Notes: generated by a model not told the origin, from the sequence alone. DNA of 64,000 bases from DATFDN01 sp963818885 (GCA_963818885.1 CAWFTP010000003.1:1426001-1490000), one strand, 5' to 3'. Shown: positions 18,964 to 27,679, numbered from the stretch's first letter. Made by a program: numbers and translations.

Positions 18964-20133
18964 ATGGCGGCGTGTGACGTGGTGATCGTGGGCGGCGGCG
19001 CGGTTGGCAGCGCCATCGCCTATTTCCTCGCGCGTGAGCCGGGCTTCGCCGGGTCCATCGCCGTGGTGGAGAAGGACCCGACCTACCGCACTGCCTCCTC
19101 CACCCTGGCCGCCGGCGGTATCCGCCAGCAATACTCGAACGAGGTGAACATCCGCATCGGCCAGTTCGGGATCGGCTTCATGCGCGAAGCCGGCATCACG
19201 CTCGCCGTGGACGGAGAAGCACCGTCGCTTGGACTGCGCGAGCAGGGGTATCTGTTCCTCGCCACGCCGGACGGGACCGCGGTGCTGGAAGAGAACCATG
19301 CGCTGCAACGCCGGCTCGGCGTCGGTGTCGAGCTCTTGCCCGTCGATCGCCTGCTGGCCCGGTTTCCGTGGCTGAGCGGAGAGGGATTGGCGGCAGGCTC
19401 GATCGGGCGTGACGAGGGGTGGATCGACGGCTACAGCCTCGTGCAGGCGTTCCGCCGCAAGGCGCGCTCGCTCGGCGCGGTCTATCTGCACGATGAGGTC
19501 GTGGGGCTGGAGCGGTCGGGGCGTGTCTCCGCCGCGCTACTCGCGAGCGGCGAGCGCCTGTCGTGCGGCACCGTGGTCGACGCGGCCGGCCCGCGCTCGC
19601 GCGCCGTTGCGCAGATGGCCGGGCTGAAACTGCCGGTCGAAGCGCGCAAGCGGTGCGTGTTCGTGGTGAACTGCAGGACGCCAATCCCGTCCTGCCCGCT
19701 GGTGATCGACCCGACGGGAGTTTGGTTCCGTCCGGAGGGTGAATCCTTCATCTGCGGCGTGTCTCCGCCGGAGGAGCGCGATCCCGAGGACTTCGGGCTG
19801 GAGGTCGACCACGACATCTTCCCCGAGAAGGTGTGGCCAGTGCTGGCCGAGCGGGTGCCCACCTTCGAGTCGCTCAAGGTCATCAACTCATGGGCCGGGC
19901 ACTACGAGTACAACGTGTTCGACCACAACGGCGTCCTCGGTGCGCTACCTGAGGTTCCGAATCTGATCTTCGCGACCGGGTTCAGCGGCCACGGCCTGCA
20001 GCAATCCCCGGCGGTCGGACGTGGCATCAGCGAGCTGATCGCCTTCGGCGAGTACCGCACCCTCGACCTGCGCCCCCTCTCGGTGGAGCGCATCGCCGCT
20101 GGGCGCCCGCTGCTCGAGCGCAACATCGTCTGA
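18964..20133 (+). CDS. FAD-dependent oxidoreductase, FOXRED1/DadA-like
   Basis: 389 residues. It has an N-terminal FAD motif VIVGGGAVGSAIAY, the early TYRTASSTLAAGGIRQQYS stretch and the C-terminal SWAGHYEYNVFDHNGVLGAL and NLIFATGFSGHGLQQSPAVG, a pattern shared with FOXRED1 and related glycine/sarcosine/D-amino-acid oxidoreductases. It probably oxidises an amine or amino acid in the same pathway as the upstream DadA-like protein. The ATG is preceded by GGAGAG. It is divergent from the EctC-like gene; promoters for both must lie at least partly inside the opposing coding sequences. Confidence 0.82.
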   Translation: MAACDVVIVGGGAVGSAIAYFLAREPGFAGSIAVVEKDPTYRTASSTLAAGGIRQQYSNEVNIRIGQFGIGFMREAGITLAVDGEAPSLGLREQGYLFLATPDGTAVLEENHALQRRLGVGVELLPVDRLLARFPWLSGEGLAAGSIGRDEGWIDGYSLVQAFRRKARSLGAVYLHDEVVGLERSGRVSAALLASGERLSCGTVVDAAGPRSRAVAQMAGLKLPVEARKRCVFVVNCRTPIPSCPLVIDPTGVWFRPEGESFICGVSPPEERDPEDFGLEVDHDIFPEKVWPVLAERVPTFESLKVINSWAGHYEYNVFDHNGVLGALPEVPNLIFATGFSGHGLQQSPAVGRGISELIAFGEYRTLDLRPLSVERIAAGRPLLERNIV

Positions 20134-20144
20134 CTCTTTTTCTA

Positions 20145-20245
20145 CGTGGCGCCCCGTGACCCTCTCGCTTTCTCCGTGTTTAAGTCGTCGGCTTGTTTCG
20201 TCAATTTTAACACGGAGGCAGCGCGAGGGGTCATGGAGCGCCACG
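20145..20245. repeat. Long imperfect inverted repeat (arms of about 36 bases) after the FOXRED1-like gene
   Basis: The left arm 20145-20180 (CGTGGCGCCCCGTGACCCTC onwards, ending CTCCGTGTT) is nearly the reverse complement of the right arm 20209-20245, with a 28-base A/T-richer loop. About 30 of 36 positions pair. It fills most of the 158-base gap before the dipeptidase gene. It may be a dispersed palindromic element, a processed RNA hairpin or a transcription attenuator. Confidence 0.7.
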
Positions 20246-20291
20246 GAGCGGCGCCCCTTGACGCCTCCGTGCCGCGTCGGGACGGTGGGGC

Positions 20292-21305
20292 ATGACCGAC
20301 ACGCTCGCCCTGCATCGCTCGCTACTGACCCTCGACACCCACATCGACATACCCTGGCCAGAGACGCCCGACCCGTTCGGCGAGACCAAGCGGAAGGTCG
20401 ACCTGCCGAAGATGAAGCGGGGCGGGCTCGCGGCCGGGTGCTTCGCGGCCTATGTCCCGCAAGCGGCGCGCACGCCAGAGAACGACGCCGCCGCCTATGG
20501 CCGGGCGCTGGGGATGCTGGAGGCGATCGGGTCGATGGCTCGGACCGAGCGAGGCATCAGCGCGGTGCTGGCGCCGACCGTAGCGGCAATCGAGGCGGCG
20601 TGGCGGAACGCGCAGATCGCGATCGTGCCCGCGGTCGAGAACGGCTTCACGATCGGCGCCGACCTTTCCCGGTTGGGCCGGTTTCGGGAGCTGGGGGCGC
20701 GTTACCTGACGCTGACCCATAACGGGCACAACGCGCTCGCGGATTCGGCCAACCCGCGCAAGGACCTGGGCGATGCGGAGGCGGAGCATGGCGGGCTGTC
20801 GGCGCTAGGCCGCGCCGTGATCGCCGAGCTCAACCGGCTGGGGATGCTGGCGGACGTGGCGCATGTTTCGCGCGATGCGATGCTGCAAGCCGCCGCCTAT
20901 TCGCGCAGCCCGGTGGTCGCGACCCATTCCTGCATCCGCGCGCTGTGCGACCACCCCCGCAACCTCGATGATGGGCAGCTCGACGCGCTGCGTGACGTCG
21001 GGGGGGTGGTGCAGGTGACGGCGGTCTCGGGATTCCTGAAGAAGGACGCCAAGCCCGAGCAGGTCGGGGTGGCGGACTTCGTGGACCATATCGATCACGC
21101 GGTGCGCCGGATCGGCGTGGAGCATGTCGGCATCTCGTCCGATTTCGACGGCGGCGGCTGGTTCAAGGGCTGGGAGGATGCCGCGGCGAGCCCCAACGTC
21201 ACCGCCGAGCTGGTTCGCCGCGGCTACGGCAAGGCGGAGCTCGCGCTGCTCTGGGGCGGCAATTTCCTGCGCGCGCTGCGCCGGGCCGAGGAGCTCGCGG
21301 CGTGA
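20292..21305 (+). CDS. Membrane-dipeptidase-type metallopeptidase (family M19)
   Basis: 337 residues with the renal-dipeptidase signature: HID in TLDTHIDIPW near residue 17, the bridging Glu in VPAVENGF, LTLTHNGHN, the metal-site His in VVATHSCIRAL and GISSDFDGGG. It lacks an obvious signal peptide, so cytoplasmic. Members hydrolyse dipeptides, including those with a D-residue at the C-terminal side. With the DadA-like and FOXRED1-like enzymes this suggests peptide or D-amino-acid catabolism. Its stop overlaps the start of the aldo/keto reductase gene (GTGA). Confidence 0.9.
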   Translation: MTDTLALHRSLLTLDTHIDIPWPETPDPFGETKRKVDLPKMKRGGLAAGCFAAYVPQAARTPENDAAAYGRALGMLEAIGSMARTERGISAVLAPTVAAIEAAWRNAQIAIVPAVENGFTIGADLSRLGRFRELGARYLTLTHNGHNALADSANPRKDLGDAEAEHGGLSALGRAVIAELNRLGMLADVAHVSRDAMLQAAAYSRSPVVATHSCIRALCDHPRNLDDGQLDALRDVGGVVQVTAVSGFLKKDAKPEQVGVADFVDHIDHAVRRIGVEHVGISSDFDGGGWFKGWEDAAASPNVTAELVRRGYGKAELALLWGGNFLRALRRAEELAA

Positions 21306-22141
21306 CCCGCATGGTGCGCCTGCCGGACGGCACCGAGGTTTCGGCGCTGGGGCAGGGGACCTGGCACATGGGGGAGCGCAAGGCCGCGGCCCAGGCGGAG
21401 GCCGCAGCCCTGCGACTGGGCCTCGATCTGGGAATGACGCTGATCGACACCGCCGAGATGTATGGCGACGGCAGCGCCGAGGAGGTCGTGGCGGAGGCGA
21501 TCGGCGGGCGCCGCGACGAGGTGTTCCTGGTCAGCAAAGTCTATCCGCACAACGCGTCGGCGAGGGGCGTGCCGGCGGCTTGCGAGCGGAGTCTGAGGCG
21601 GCTGCGTACCGACCGGATTGACCTCTATCTGCTGCACTGGCGCGGCTCGGTGCCGCTGGGCGAGACGGTGGCGGCCTTCGAGGCGCTGCGGACGGCGGGA
21701 AAGATCCGATATTGGGGCGTGTCGAACCTCGACACCGCCGATATGCAGGAGCTGGCCGGGGTACCCGGGGGTGGCGGCTGCGCGGTAGATCAGGTGCTCT
21801 ACAACCCGGGTGACCGGGGGATCGAGTTCGACCTGCTGGGCTGGTGCCGGGCGCGAGCGATCCCGCTGATGGCCTATTCGCCGGTGGGACAGGGAGGCGG
21901 GCTGCTGCGCGCGCCGGCGCTGGTCGAGGTGGGACGGCGCCATGCCGCGAGCCCGGCGCAGATCGCGCTTGCCTGGGCGCTGCGCCACCCGGACGTGATC
22001 GCGATCCCGAAGACGGTGCAGACCGCGCATGTGCGCGAGAACGCCGCGGCGGCGGGGATCGTGCTGGGCCAGGAGGACTTAGCGGCGATCGACGCCGCTT
22101 TCCCGCCGCCTCGCCGCAAGGGGCGGCTTTCGATCCTGTAG
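21302..22141 (+). CDS. Aldo/keto reductase
   Basis: 279 residues forming the AKR TIM barrel. Catalytic positions are recognisable: Asp and Tyr in LIDTAEMYGDG, Lys in FLVSKVYPHN and His in LYLLHWRG. The NADPH-binding C-terminal part includes IPKTVQTAHVREN. GTG at 21302 overlaps the dipeptidase stop; an ATG three codons later (21311) is an alternative. It should reduce an aldehyde or ketone with NADPH in the cytoplasm, possibly a product of the upstream oxidases. Confidence 0.9.
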   Translation: MTRMVRLPDGTEVSALGQGTWHMGERKAAAQAEAAALRLGLDLGMTLIDTAEMYGDGSAEEVVAEAIGGRRDEVFLVSKVYPHNASARGVPAACERSLRRLRTDRIDLYLLHWRGSVPLGETVAAFEALRTAGKIRYWGVSNLDTADMQELAGVPGGGGCAVDQVLYNPGDRGIEFDLLGWCRARAIPLMAYSPVGQGGGLLRAPALVEVGRRHAASPAQIALAWALRHPDVIAIPKTVQTAHVRENAAAAGIVLGQEDLAAIDAAFPPPRRKGRLSIL

Positions 22142-22165
22142 GGTTGGTCCCCCCTCCCCGCCTCC

Positions 22166-22855
22166 TCACGCCCCTTCGACCACACCTCGCCGCAGCAGCA
22201 ACAGCCCCATTCCCAGCAGCCCGATCGCCAGCGACGCGAGCGAGGACGGCTCCGGCAGGTCGGTGCTGGTCAGGTCAAAACTGGCCGGGTGATGCGTGCT
22301 GGTCGCGGTCAGGGTCACGATGTCGGTGATCGAGAACGGCGCGCCGGTCGCATGAACTGACTGGCCAGCATCGATGCTGAACGCGCTCGCCGGCGGGCCG
22401 GCTGGGGCGGTGAAGGCGTCCGAGAACAGATGGGTCGCGGTGCCAAAGGCGACATTTCCGGCATCCATGTAGGCATCGACGCTGAGCGTCCAGCCCAGTG
22501 GCAACGTCCCGCCGAAGCTCTGGCTGAAGCCGAGCGTGCCCAGCGGCTGCAGGAGGTCGGTCTCCGTCATCGCGATCGTCATCGTCCCTTTCTTGTTGGC
22601 CGTCACCTGGCCGGAAAGGTCGATCTGATAACCGTGCGGCTCGGTCACCGCGGGATCGCCCAGCCCCGCGATATAGGTGGCGAGGAAGTCTCCCAGCACG
22701 CCGCTGAACGCGACCTGCCCGGTATGCGCGCTGTCGACGACGATGGTCGAATGGGCGCCCTGGCTGACACGGAGCTGCAGTTGCGGCGTCGCATGCGCGC
22801 TTGCGGCGGCGAGGATCGCCGCAACTCCAACGACTCCAAACGAATACGTACGCAT
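22166..22855 (-). CDS. PEP-CTERM-sorted exported protein
   Basis: 229 residues: an N-terminal signal peptide (about 1-22, ending ASAHA), a beta-rich body rich in Gly, Thr and Ala, and the tripartite C-terminal sorting signal LPEPSSLASLAIGLLGMG followed by hydrophobic residues and RR. Such proteins are cut by an exosortase and usually belong to exopolysaccharide or biofilm matrices. No exosortase is in the window, but a PrsT-like TPR protein of that system is at 51.4-54.2 kb. Body function unknown. Its promoter region has two short palindromes. Confidence 0.85.
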   Translation of the reverse strand: MRTYSFGVVGVAAILAAASAHATPQLQLRVSQGAHSTIVVDSAHTGQVAFSGVLGDFLATYIAGLGDPAVTEPHGYQIDLSGQVTANKKGTMTIAMTETDLLQPLGTLGFSQSFGGTLPLGWTLSVDAYMDAGNVAFGTATHLFSDAFTAPAGPPASAFSIDAGQSVHATGAPFSITDIVTLTATSTHHPASFDLTSTDLPEPSSLASLAIGLLGMGLLLLRRGVVEGA

Positions 22856-22879
22856 CCGAAGGTATCCTTCTCGTTAACT

Positions 22880-22912
22880 GACTCGCGAGTCCTAAGTTAT
22901 CCATTGATGGAT
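22880..22912. promoter_or_regulatory. Two short palindromes upstream of the PEP-CTERM gene
   Basis: GACTCGCGAGTC (22880-22891, perfect) and ATCCATTGATGGAT (22899-22912, six-base arms, two-base spacer) lie 25-57 bases upstream of the PEP-CTERM start and in the divergent gap to the SDR gene. They are possible operator sites; no matching regulator is known. Confidence 0.35.
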
Positions 22913-23015
22913 CGCAACCTAAAAATATGGACGAAGGCAAAGTTTCTGTTCCTCCGCATCGGCCGTTGCGCCGATCGCGATTCCAGGCTTGGCTCACCGG
23001 CGCAGGAGGGGCGTG

Positions 23016-23777
23016 ATGGACGTCAACGGACGGCCGGCAATAGTCACCGGCGGCGGATCGGGGTTGGGGGCTGCGACCGCCGAGGCGCTCGCCACGGCCG
23101 GCGCAAAGGTCGGGGTGCTGGATCGCAACGAGGCCGCCGCCCGCGCCGTCGCCGGGCGAATTGGCGGCCTGCCGCTCGCTTGCGACGTGGCCGATGCGGC
23201 GGCAGCGGAGGCCGCCGTCGCCCAGGCACGAGCCGCGCACGGACCGGCCCGCATCCTGGTGAATTGCGCCGGCATCGGCACCGCGGGACGCATCGTCGGG
23301 CGCGAGGGCCCGCTCTCCCTCGCTGCTTTCGAGCAGGTGATCCGCGTCAACCTCATCGGCACCTTCAATATGCTCCGCCTCGCCGCCGCCGAGATGGCCG
23401 GCCTTGACCCGCTGGAGGACGGGGAGCGCGGGCTGATCGTCAACACCGCCTCCATCGCCGCTTATGAGGGGCAGATCGGCCAGGCGGCCTATGCAGCCTC
23501 GAAAGCGGGTGTTGTCGGCCTGACCCTACCGGCGGCGCGCGAGCTCGCGCGGGCCGGCGTGCGGGTGATGACGATCGCCCCGGGGCTGATCGAGACGCCG
23601 ATGTTCGGCGGTTTGCCGGAGGAGGCGCGTCAGGCGCTCGCCGCCTCCGTGCCCTTCCCCGCTCGTCTCGGGACACCGGCGGAATACGCCGCGCTGGTGC
23701 TGCACATCGCCGCCAACCGGATGCTCAACGGCGAGACGATCCGCCTCGACGGGGCCCTGCGCATGGCGCCGCGCTAG
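23016..23777 (+). CDS. Short-chain dehydrogenase, HSD17B10-like (3-hydroxyacyl-CoA dehydrogenase type 2)
   Basis: 253 residues from the ATG at 23016, chosen because AGGAGGGG precedes it; an upstream TTG start at 22989 has no such site. NAD fold GGGSGLGAATAEAL, NCAG, catalytic Ser in NTASIAAYEGQIG and the Tyr-Lys pair in YAASKAGVVG are complete. The pattern IVNTASIAAYEGQIGQAAYA and the ending LNGETIRLDGALRMAPR are those of the HSD17B10-like group acting on 3-hydroxyacyl-CoAs, including branched-chain intermediates. It converges on the MFS gene, five bases apart. Confidence 0.88.
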   Translation: MDVNGRPAIVTGGGSGLGAATAEALATAGAKVGVLDRNEAAARAVAGRIGGLPLACDVADAAAAEAAVAQARAAHGPARILVNCAGIGTAGRIVGREGPLSLAAFEQVIRVNLIGTFNMLRLAAAEMAGLDPLEDGERGLIVNTASIAAYEGQIGQAAYAASKAGVVGLTLPAARELARAGVRVMTIAPGLIETPMFGGLPEEARQALAASVPFPARLGTPAEYAALVLHIAANRMLNGETIRLDGALRMAPR

Positions 23778-23782
23778 GGCGC

Positions 23783-24985
23783 CTATTCGGCCGGCACCGC
23801 GACCGTCACCCGCCTTCCGGCGGACCATGCCGAGCCGCAGCAGAGCAGGCTGAGCAGCAGGAAGCCGGCCACCAACACCAGCACCAGGTCGGGATGGCCG
23901 CGGTCGATCAGCCAGCCGCAGGGCGCCGGCGTCACCGCCGAGCCCAGCGGCAGTCCGGCGCTGACGAAGCCGAACACCTTGCCGATCTGCCCGGGCGGCG
24001 CGGCATCCTTCACCATGATGTCGCGCGGGGTGCGGCTGGCGCCCAACGACATCCCGGCGGCGAACATCAGCACGACGATCGCGGCAGTGGGCAGGCCGAG
24101 CCAGTTCACCAGCAAAATCAGGCCGGCGGAGATCGCGGTCAGCACGATCGCGAACGGCCCGACATGGTCCTTGTAGGTATCGGCGAACCAGCCGCCCACC
24201 AGCACGCCGGAGGTCGAGCCCAGCATGTAGCCGGTAAGCGCGGCCGACGCGATCTCGATGCTCAGCCCCTTGGTCGCGTGCAGCACAGTGACCAGCCACG
24301 CCTGCACGCCCGCGCCGCCCATCGCGCCCAGGGCGAAGAACCCGAAGAACAGGATCATGGTGCGGCTGAACAGGAGCTGCCGGCCGGTGAGACCCGAGTC
24401 CGCATGACGCTCGCGCGCCTGGTCGGACAGGATGCTGCTCTGGAGAACGATCGCCGCGACCACCGGCACGCCGGCGAGGCCGGCGGCGAGCAGCGCGACC
24501 CGCCAGCCGAACGCCAGCATCAGCCCCGCGATCACTGGGGGAGCGGCAGAAAATCCGAGATTGCCGCTGAACGTGTGGAGCGCGAAGGACCTGCCCATCC
24601 GCTCTTTGTCGGCCGAGCCGCTGATGATCGCGTAATCGCACGGATGGATGACGGAATTGCCGACGCCCGACAGCAGCGAGAGCGCCAAGATCTGCCAGAA
24701 GCTCGTCGCGAGCCCCATCGCGGCGATCGATAGCGACATGAGCAGCGCGCCGCCGATAAGAAACCGCCGCGCGCCATAGCGATCGACCAGGAACCCGACG
24801 GGCGTCTGCAACAGCGCCGTGGTTCCCGCCATGAGCGTAATGCTCAGGCCGAGCTCGGCGAAGCTGACGCCGAACGCGCGCTGCCAGACGATGAACACGG
24901 GCGGCAGGCAGAGCTGGTAGAAATGCGACAGGAAATGCCCGTTGCCGATCAGGATGTTGACCCGCGTGGTCCGGCTCAGCGTCAT
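23783..24985 (-). CDS. MFS transporter, fosmidomycin-resistance (Fsr)-like
   Basis: 400 residues with about twelve hydrophobic segments. The N terminus NGHFLSHFYQLCLPPVF and the loop 2-3 motif VGFLVDRYGARRFL (a variant of the MFS motif A) are typical of Fsr-like carriers. The second half contains TGYMLGSTSGVLVGGWFAD. It is an inner-membrane, probably proton-coupled carrier. The substrate cannot be read from sequence, and its neighbours (an SDR and a histidine kinase) give no strong clue. Confidence 0.82.
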   Translation of the reverse strand: MTLSRTTRVNILIGNGHFLSHFYQLCLPPVFIVWQRAFGVSFAELGLSITLMAGTTALLQTPVGFLVDRYGARRFLIGGALLMSLSIAAMGLATSFWQILALSLLSGVGNSVIHPCDYAIISGSADKERMGRSFALHTFSGNLGFSAAPPVIAGLMLAFGWRVALLAAGLAGVPVVAAIVLQSSILSDQARERHADSGLTGRQLLFSRTMILFFGFFALGAMGGAGVQAWLVTVLHATKGLSIEIASAALTGYMLGSTSGVLVGGWFADTYKDHVGPFAIVLTAISAGLILLVNWLGLPTAAIVVLMFAAGMSLGASRTPRDIMVKDAAPPGQIGKVFGFVSAGLPLGSAVTPAPCGWLIDRGHPDLVLVLVAGFLLLSLLCCGSAWSAGRRVTVAVPAE

Positions 24986-25036
24986 GGCCGAAGGATGACG
25001 GCGGGCCTGCGCTCCGTCAAATCGTTGCGCCTTCCC

Positions 25037-26413
25037 TCAGCCGGGAATCCGTCTTCCTGCTGCTTCGCCGAGCACCGCTTGCAGCGCCTCCAGCGTGTAC
25101 GGCTTACGCAGGAACGGCAGCCTCGCCGCCGCGAGGCGGGCGGTTACCCCGCCGCCGTAGCCGCTGGTCAGCACAAGCGGAATATCGAGGTTGCGCCGCG
25201 CCACCTCGCGGGCGAGATCGAGGCCGCTGCCGCTGCTGCCCAGCAGCACGTCGCTGAAGATCAGGTCGATGCCGTCGTTGCCGGCGAGCACCGCGATCGC
25301 CGCCGGCAGGGAGGAGACCCGCAATCCGCGATGGCCGAGCTGGTCGAGCATCTCGAGGACCACGGCGGCGACGCCATCGTCGTCCTCGACGACCAGCACC
25401 GAGAGGTGCTCCGCCGCCGGTCCAGGCGGAGCGGCGCGCACCTGCTCCGCTTCCGGAGCAAGAGCGGACGAGCGCGGCAGCAGGATGGAGATGGTCGCCC
25501 CCTGCCCCGGCTGGTTCTCCGCCCGCGCGGTGCCGCCAGACTGGCGGGCAAACCCATAGACCTGGGCGAGTCCCAGACCGGTACCCTGCCCGGGCGGCTT
25601 GGTGGTGAAGAACGGCTCGAAGACCCGCGCCATCACCTCCTCGGTCATACCCGCGCCGGTGTCGCTTACGAACAGCTCCACATACGCACCTGGCGGCACA
25701 TCGAACGGCGCGTTCCTATCGGCCACTACGTTGCGCGCGCCCAGCACGATCGTGCCGCCACCGGGCATCGCATCGCGGGCATTGACGGCAAGGTTCAACA
25801 CCGCGAGCTCAAGCGCCGCGAGATCGGCGAAGACAGGCCATACTCCCACCTCGACCTTGGTCAGGATGCGGATGTCCTCCTGCAGCCCGTGCCGCAGCAG
25901 CTCGCGCAGGCCTTCGATATGCGGTCCCACCTCGAGCGGCTGGGGATTGAGCGGCTGGCGGCGCGCGAAGGCCAGCAGCCGACGGGTCAGGTCGGCGCCG
26001 CGCCAAGCCGCCTCCTCGACCCGGCGCGCGAGGCGCTGACGGCGCTCCGGCTCGGTTGCGCGCCCCAGAAGCTGCAGGCCGGCCGTGATGACGGTGAGCA
26101 GATTGTTGAAGTCATGCGCGATCCCGCCCGTTAGCTGGCCGATCGCCTCAAGCTTCTGCGACTGGAAGACCTGTGCCTGGTGCGCCTCCTCGAGACCGCT
26201 GTCGGGAGACTTGATAAGGAGCGCCAGCTCGGCCTCGATCGCATCGAGCGATCGTAGCTCGGCGGTCGCGGCCGGCGGTAGAGTGGCCTTGTTCTCGAAC
26301 GCGGCCACGAGCCGACGGCGGGCGGTACGATGGCGCGACAGCAATGGCCGCAGCCTGTTCAGATCGAGGGGCTCCTCTCCGTAACGCCGCGGCTCGGTTG
26401 CGCCTCCCGCCAT
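25037..26413 (-). CDS. Hybrid sensor histidine kinase with C-terminal receiver domain
   Basis: 458 residues. No membrane or sensor domain is seen; about 100 N-terminal residues form a charged helical region leading to the H-box LEAIGQLTGGIAHDFNNLL (about 130-148). ATPase boxes are N (NLAVNARDAMPGG), G1 (SDTGAGM), F (FEPFFTTK) and G2 (GTGLGLAQV). A receiver domain follows from about 340 (VLVVEDDDG, phosphoacceptor in FSDVLL, Lys in FLRKPY). A cytoplasmic, likely phosphorelay, kinase. It is divergent from the stress-promoter small-protein/YihY pair, but a regulatory link is unproven. Confidence 0.88.
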   Translation of the reverse strand: MAGGATEPRRYGEEPLDLNRLRPLLSRHRTARRRLVAAFENKATLPPAATAELRSLDAIEAELALLIKSPDSGLEEAHQAQVFQSQKLEAIGQLTGGIAHDFNNLLTVITAGLQLLGRATEPERRQRLARRVEEAAWRGADLTRRLLAFARRQPLNPQPLEVGPHIEGLRELLRHGLQEDIRILTKVEVGVWPVFADLAALELAVLNLAVNARDAMPGGGTIVLGARNVVADRNAPFDVPPGAYVELFVSDTGAGMTEEVMARVFEPFFTTKPPGQGTGLGLAQVYGFARQSGGTARAENQPGQGATISILLPRSSALAPEAEQVRAAPPGPAAEHLSVLVVEDDDGVAAVVLEMLDQLGHRGLRVSSLPAAIAVLAGNDGIDLIFSDVLLGSSGSGLDLAREVARRNLDIPLVLTSGYGGGVTARLAAARLPFLRKPYTLEALQAVLGEAAGRRIPG

Positions 26414-26547
26414 CGCCCGCCGATCTGCTCCTTACATCAACAAGCGTGAGAACGCCGCCGCTCAGAGGCAAGTTGGGCCGCTCCGCCGGCCCCGCCCGAC
26501 ACGTAAGCGTGACGATAGAGACCCGGCTTCCCCGGGGGGAATCAAGT

Positions 26548-26573
26548 GGAACCAGTCCTTTGGGGCATGGTTT
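26548..26573 (+). promoter_or_regulatory. Candidate EcfG (general stress sigma) promoter
   Basis: GGAAC at 26548-26552, a 17-base spacer, then GTTT from 26570, fitting the GGAAC-N16/17-(C)GTT pattern used by the alphaproteobacterial general stress sigma factor. It lies about 60 bases upstream of the small-protein ORF and YihY. YihY-like proteins are plausible stress-regulon members. The match is short, so a moderate call. Confidence 0.5.
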
Positions 26574-26634
26574 TACCCCTGGCGGTCCGGTTTGCGGCGC
26601 TCCGTGCTTGTGTGACAAACTCGCCAAGGGAGAC

Positions 26635-26796
26635 ATGAACGTGGCGCTGCCGGCGGAAGCCAGCTTGCCATCGACGGAAGCCATCCGGGAGTGGTTCCGT
26701 CGCCTTCACGGGCGCGAGCCGACGGAGCAGGAAGTGAACGAGATCAGGAGCAAGCTCGCGCCGACCCAGCCGGAAACGCCGCCCGAGCGCGAATAG
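26635..26796 (+). CDS. Small 53-residue protein of unknown function
   Basis: ATG at 26635 follows AAGGGAG. The product (MNVALPAEASLPSTEAIREW to the C-terminal TPPERE) is charged, with one amphipathic helix around IREWFRRLHGREPTEQEVNEI and a Pro/Glu-rich tail. It has no membrane or signal sequence. It lies between a candidate EcfG promoter and yihY, five bases before the latter, so probably one stress-induced transcript. No family was recognised. Confidence 0.6.
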   Translation: MNVALPAEASLPSTEAIREWFRRLHGREPTEQEVNEIRSKLAPTQPETPPERE

Positions 26797-26801
26797 GCGA
26801 C

Positions 26802-27665
26802 ATGCGTGGCATGCATCCGCTGCATGCGGCGTGGGAATTGTCGCGCGACACGATCCTTGCATTCCTCGCCGACAACGCGTTGAGCCGCGGCGCCGCGCTC
26901 GCCTACTATTCCATCTTTTCCCTGGCGCCCGTCCTGTTGATCGCCATCGCGGTGGCCGGCCTCCTCTTCGGCCGTGCCGCGGCGGAGGGCGCCGTGGTGC
27001 GGGAACTGTCGGGCCAGATGGGAAAGGAGAGCGCGCAGGCGCTGCAATCGCTGCTGCAAGGTGCCTTCTTTCATCGCGGCAGCGGCTATCTGGCGACCGT
27101 GATCGGCGTGGTCACTCTGCTGGTGACGGCGACCGGCGTATTCGTCGAGATGCAGTCGTCCCTGAACGCGATCTGGAAGGCCGAACCCGCCTCGTTCACG
27201 ACAATGGAACTCATCCGCGCTCGCATGCTCTCGCTCACGTTGGTGGCGGCGCTGGCGTTCCTGATGGTCGTGTCCATGCTCCTCAGCGCGGCGCTGCACG
27301 CCGCGAGCACCTACGCCATCCTGATGACTCCCCAGGCGCAAACCGTATTGAACCGCCTCGATCTCATCTTTTCCTTCGGCTTCCTATCCATCATCTTCGC
27401 GGCGATCTTCAAGGTGCTGCCGGATCGCTGGATCAGCTGGCGCGACGTTGCCATCGGCGCGATCGTGACGGCGGTGCTCTTCAACATCGGCAAATACGGA
27501 ATCAGCTTCTACGTCGGCAGCAGCGCGATCGCCTCGGCCTACGGGTCGGCGGGCTCGCTGATCGTGCTCCTGGTCTGGATCTACTATTCGGCGCAGACTT
27601 TCCTGCTCGGTGCCGAATTCACCAAGGTGTACGCGATCCGCCGCGGCCGCTTCGCCATGCGCTGA
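26802..27665 (+). CDS. YihY/virulence factor BrkB family inner-membrane protein
   Basis: 287 residues with about six transmembrane segments. The N-terminal NALSRGAALAYYSIFSLAPVLL, the central VFVEMQSSLNAIW and the C-terminal YGSAGSLIVLLVWIYYSAQ with FLLGAEFTKVYA are YihY/BrkB landmarks. The older ribonuclease BN name for this family is considered wrong; the function remains uncertain, possibly export or envelope integrity. ATG at 26802 or 26811. It converges on an MFS gene. Confidence 0.9.
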   Translation: MRGMHPLHAAWELSRDTILAFLADNALSRGAALAYYSIFSLAPVLLIAIAVAGLLFGRAAAEGAVVRELSGQMGKESAQALQSLLQGAFFHRGSGYLATVIGVVTLLVTATGVFVEMQSSLNAIWKAEPASFTTMELIRARMLSLTLVAALAFLMVVSMLLSAALHAASTYAILMTPQAQTVLNRLDLIFSFGFLSIIFAAIFKVLPDRWISWRDVAIGAIVTAVLFNIGKYGISFYVGSSAIASAYGSAGSLIVLLVWIYYSAQTFLLGAEFTKVYAIRRGRFAMR

Positions 27666-27679
27666 GTGTCGCGCATCAT

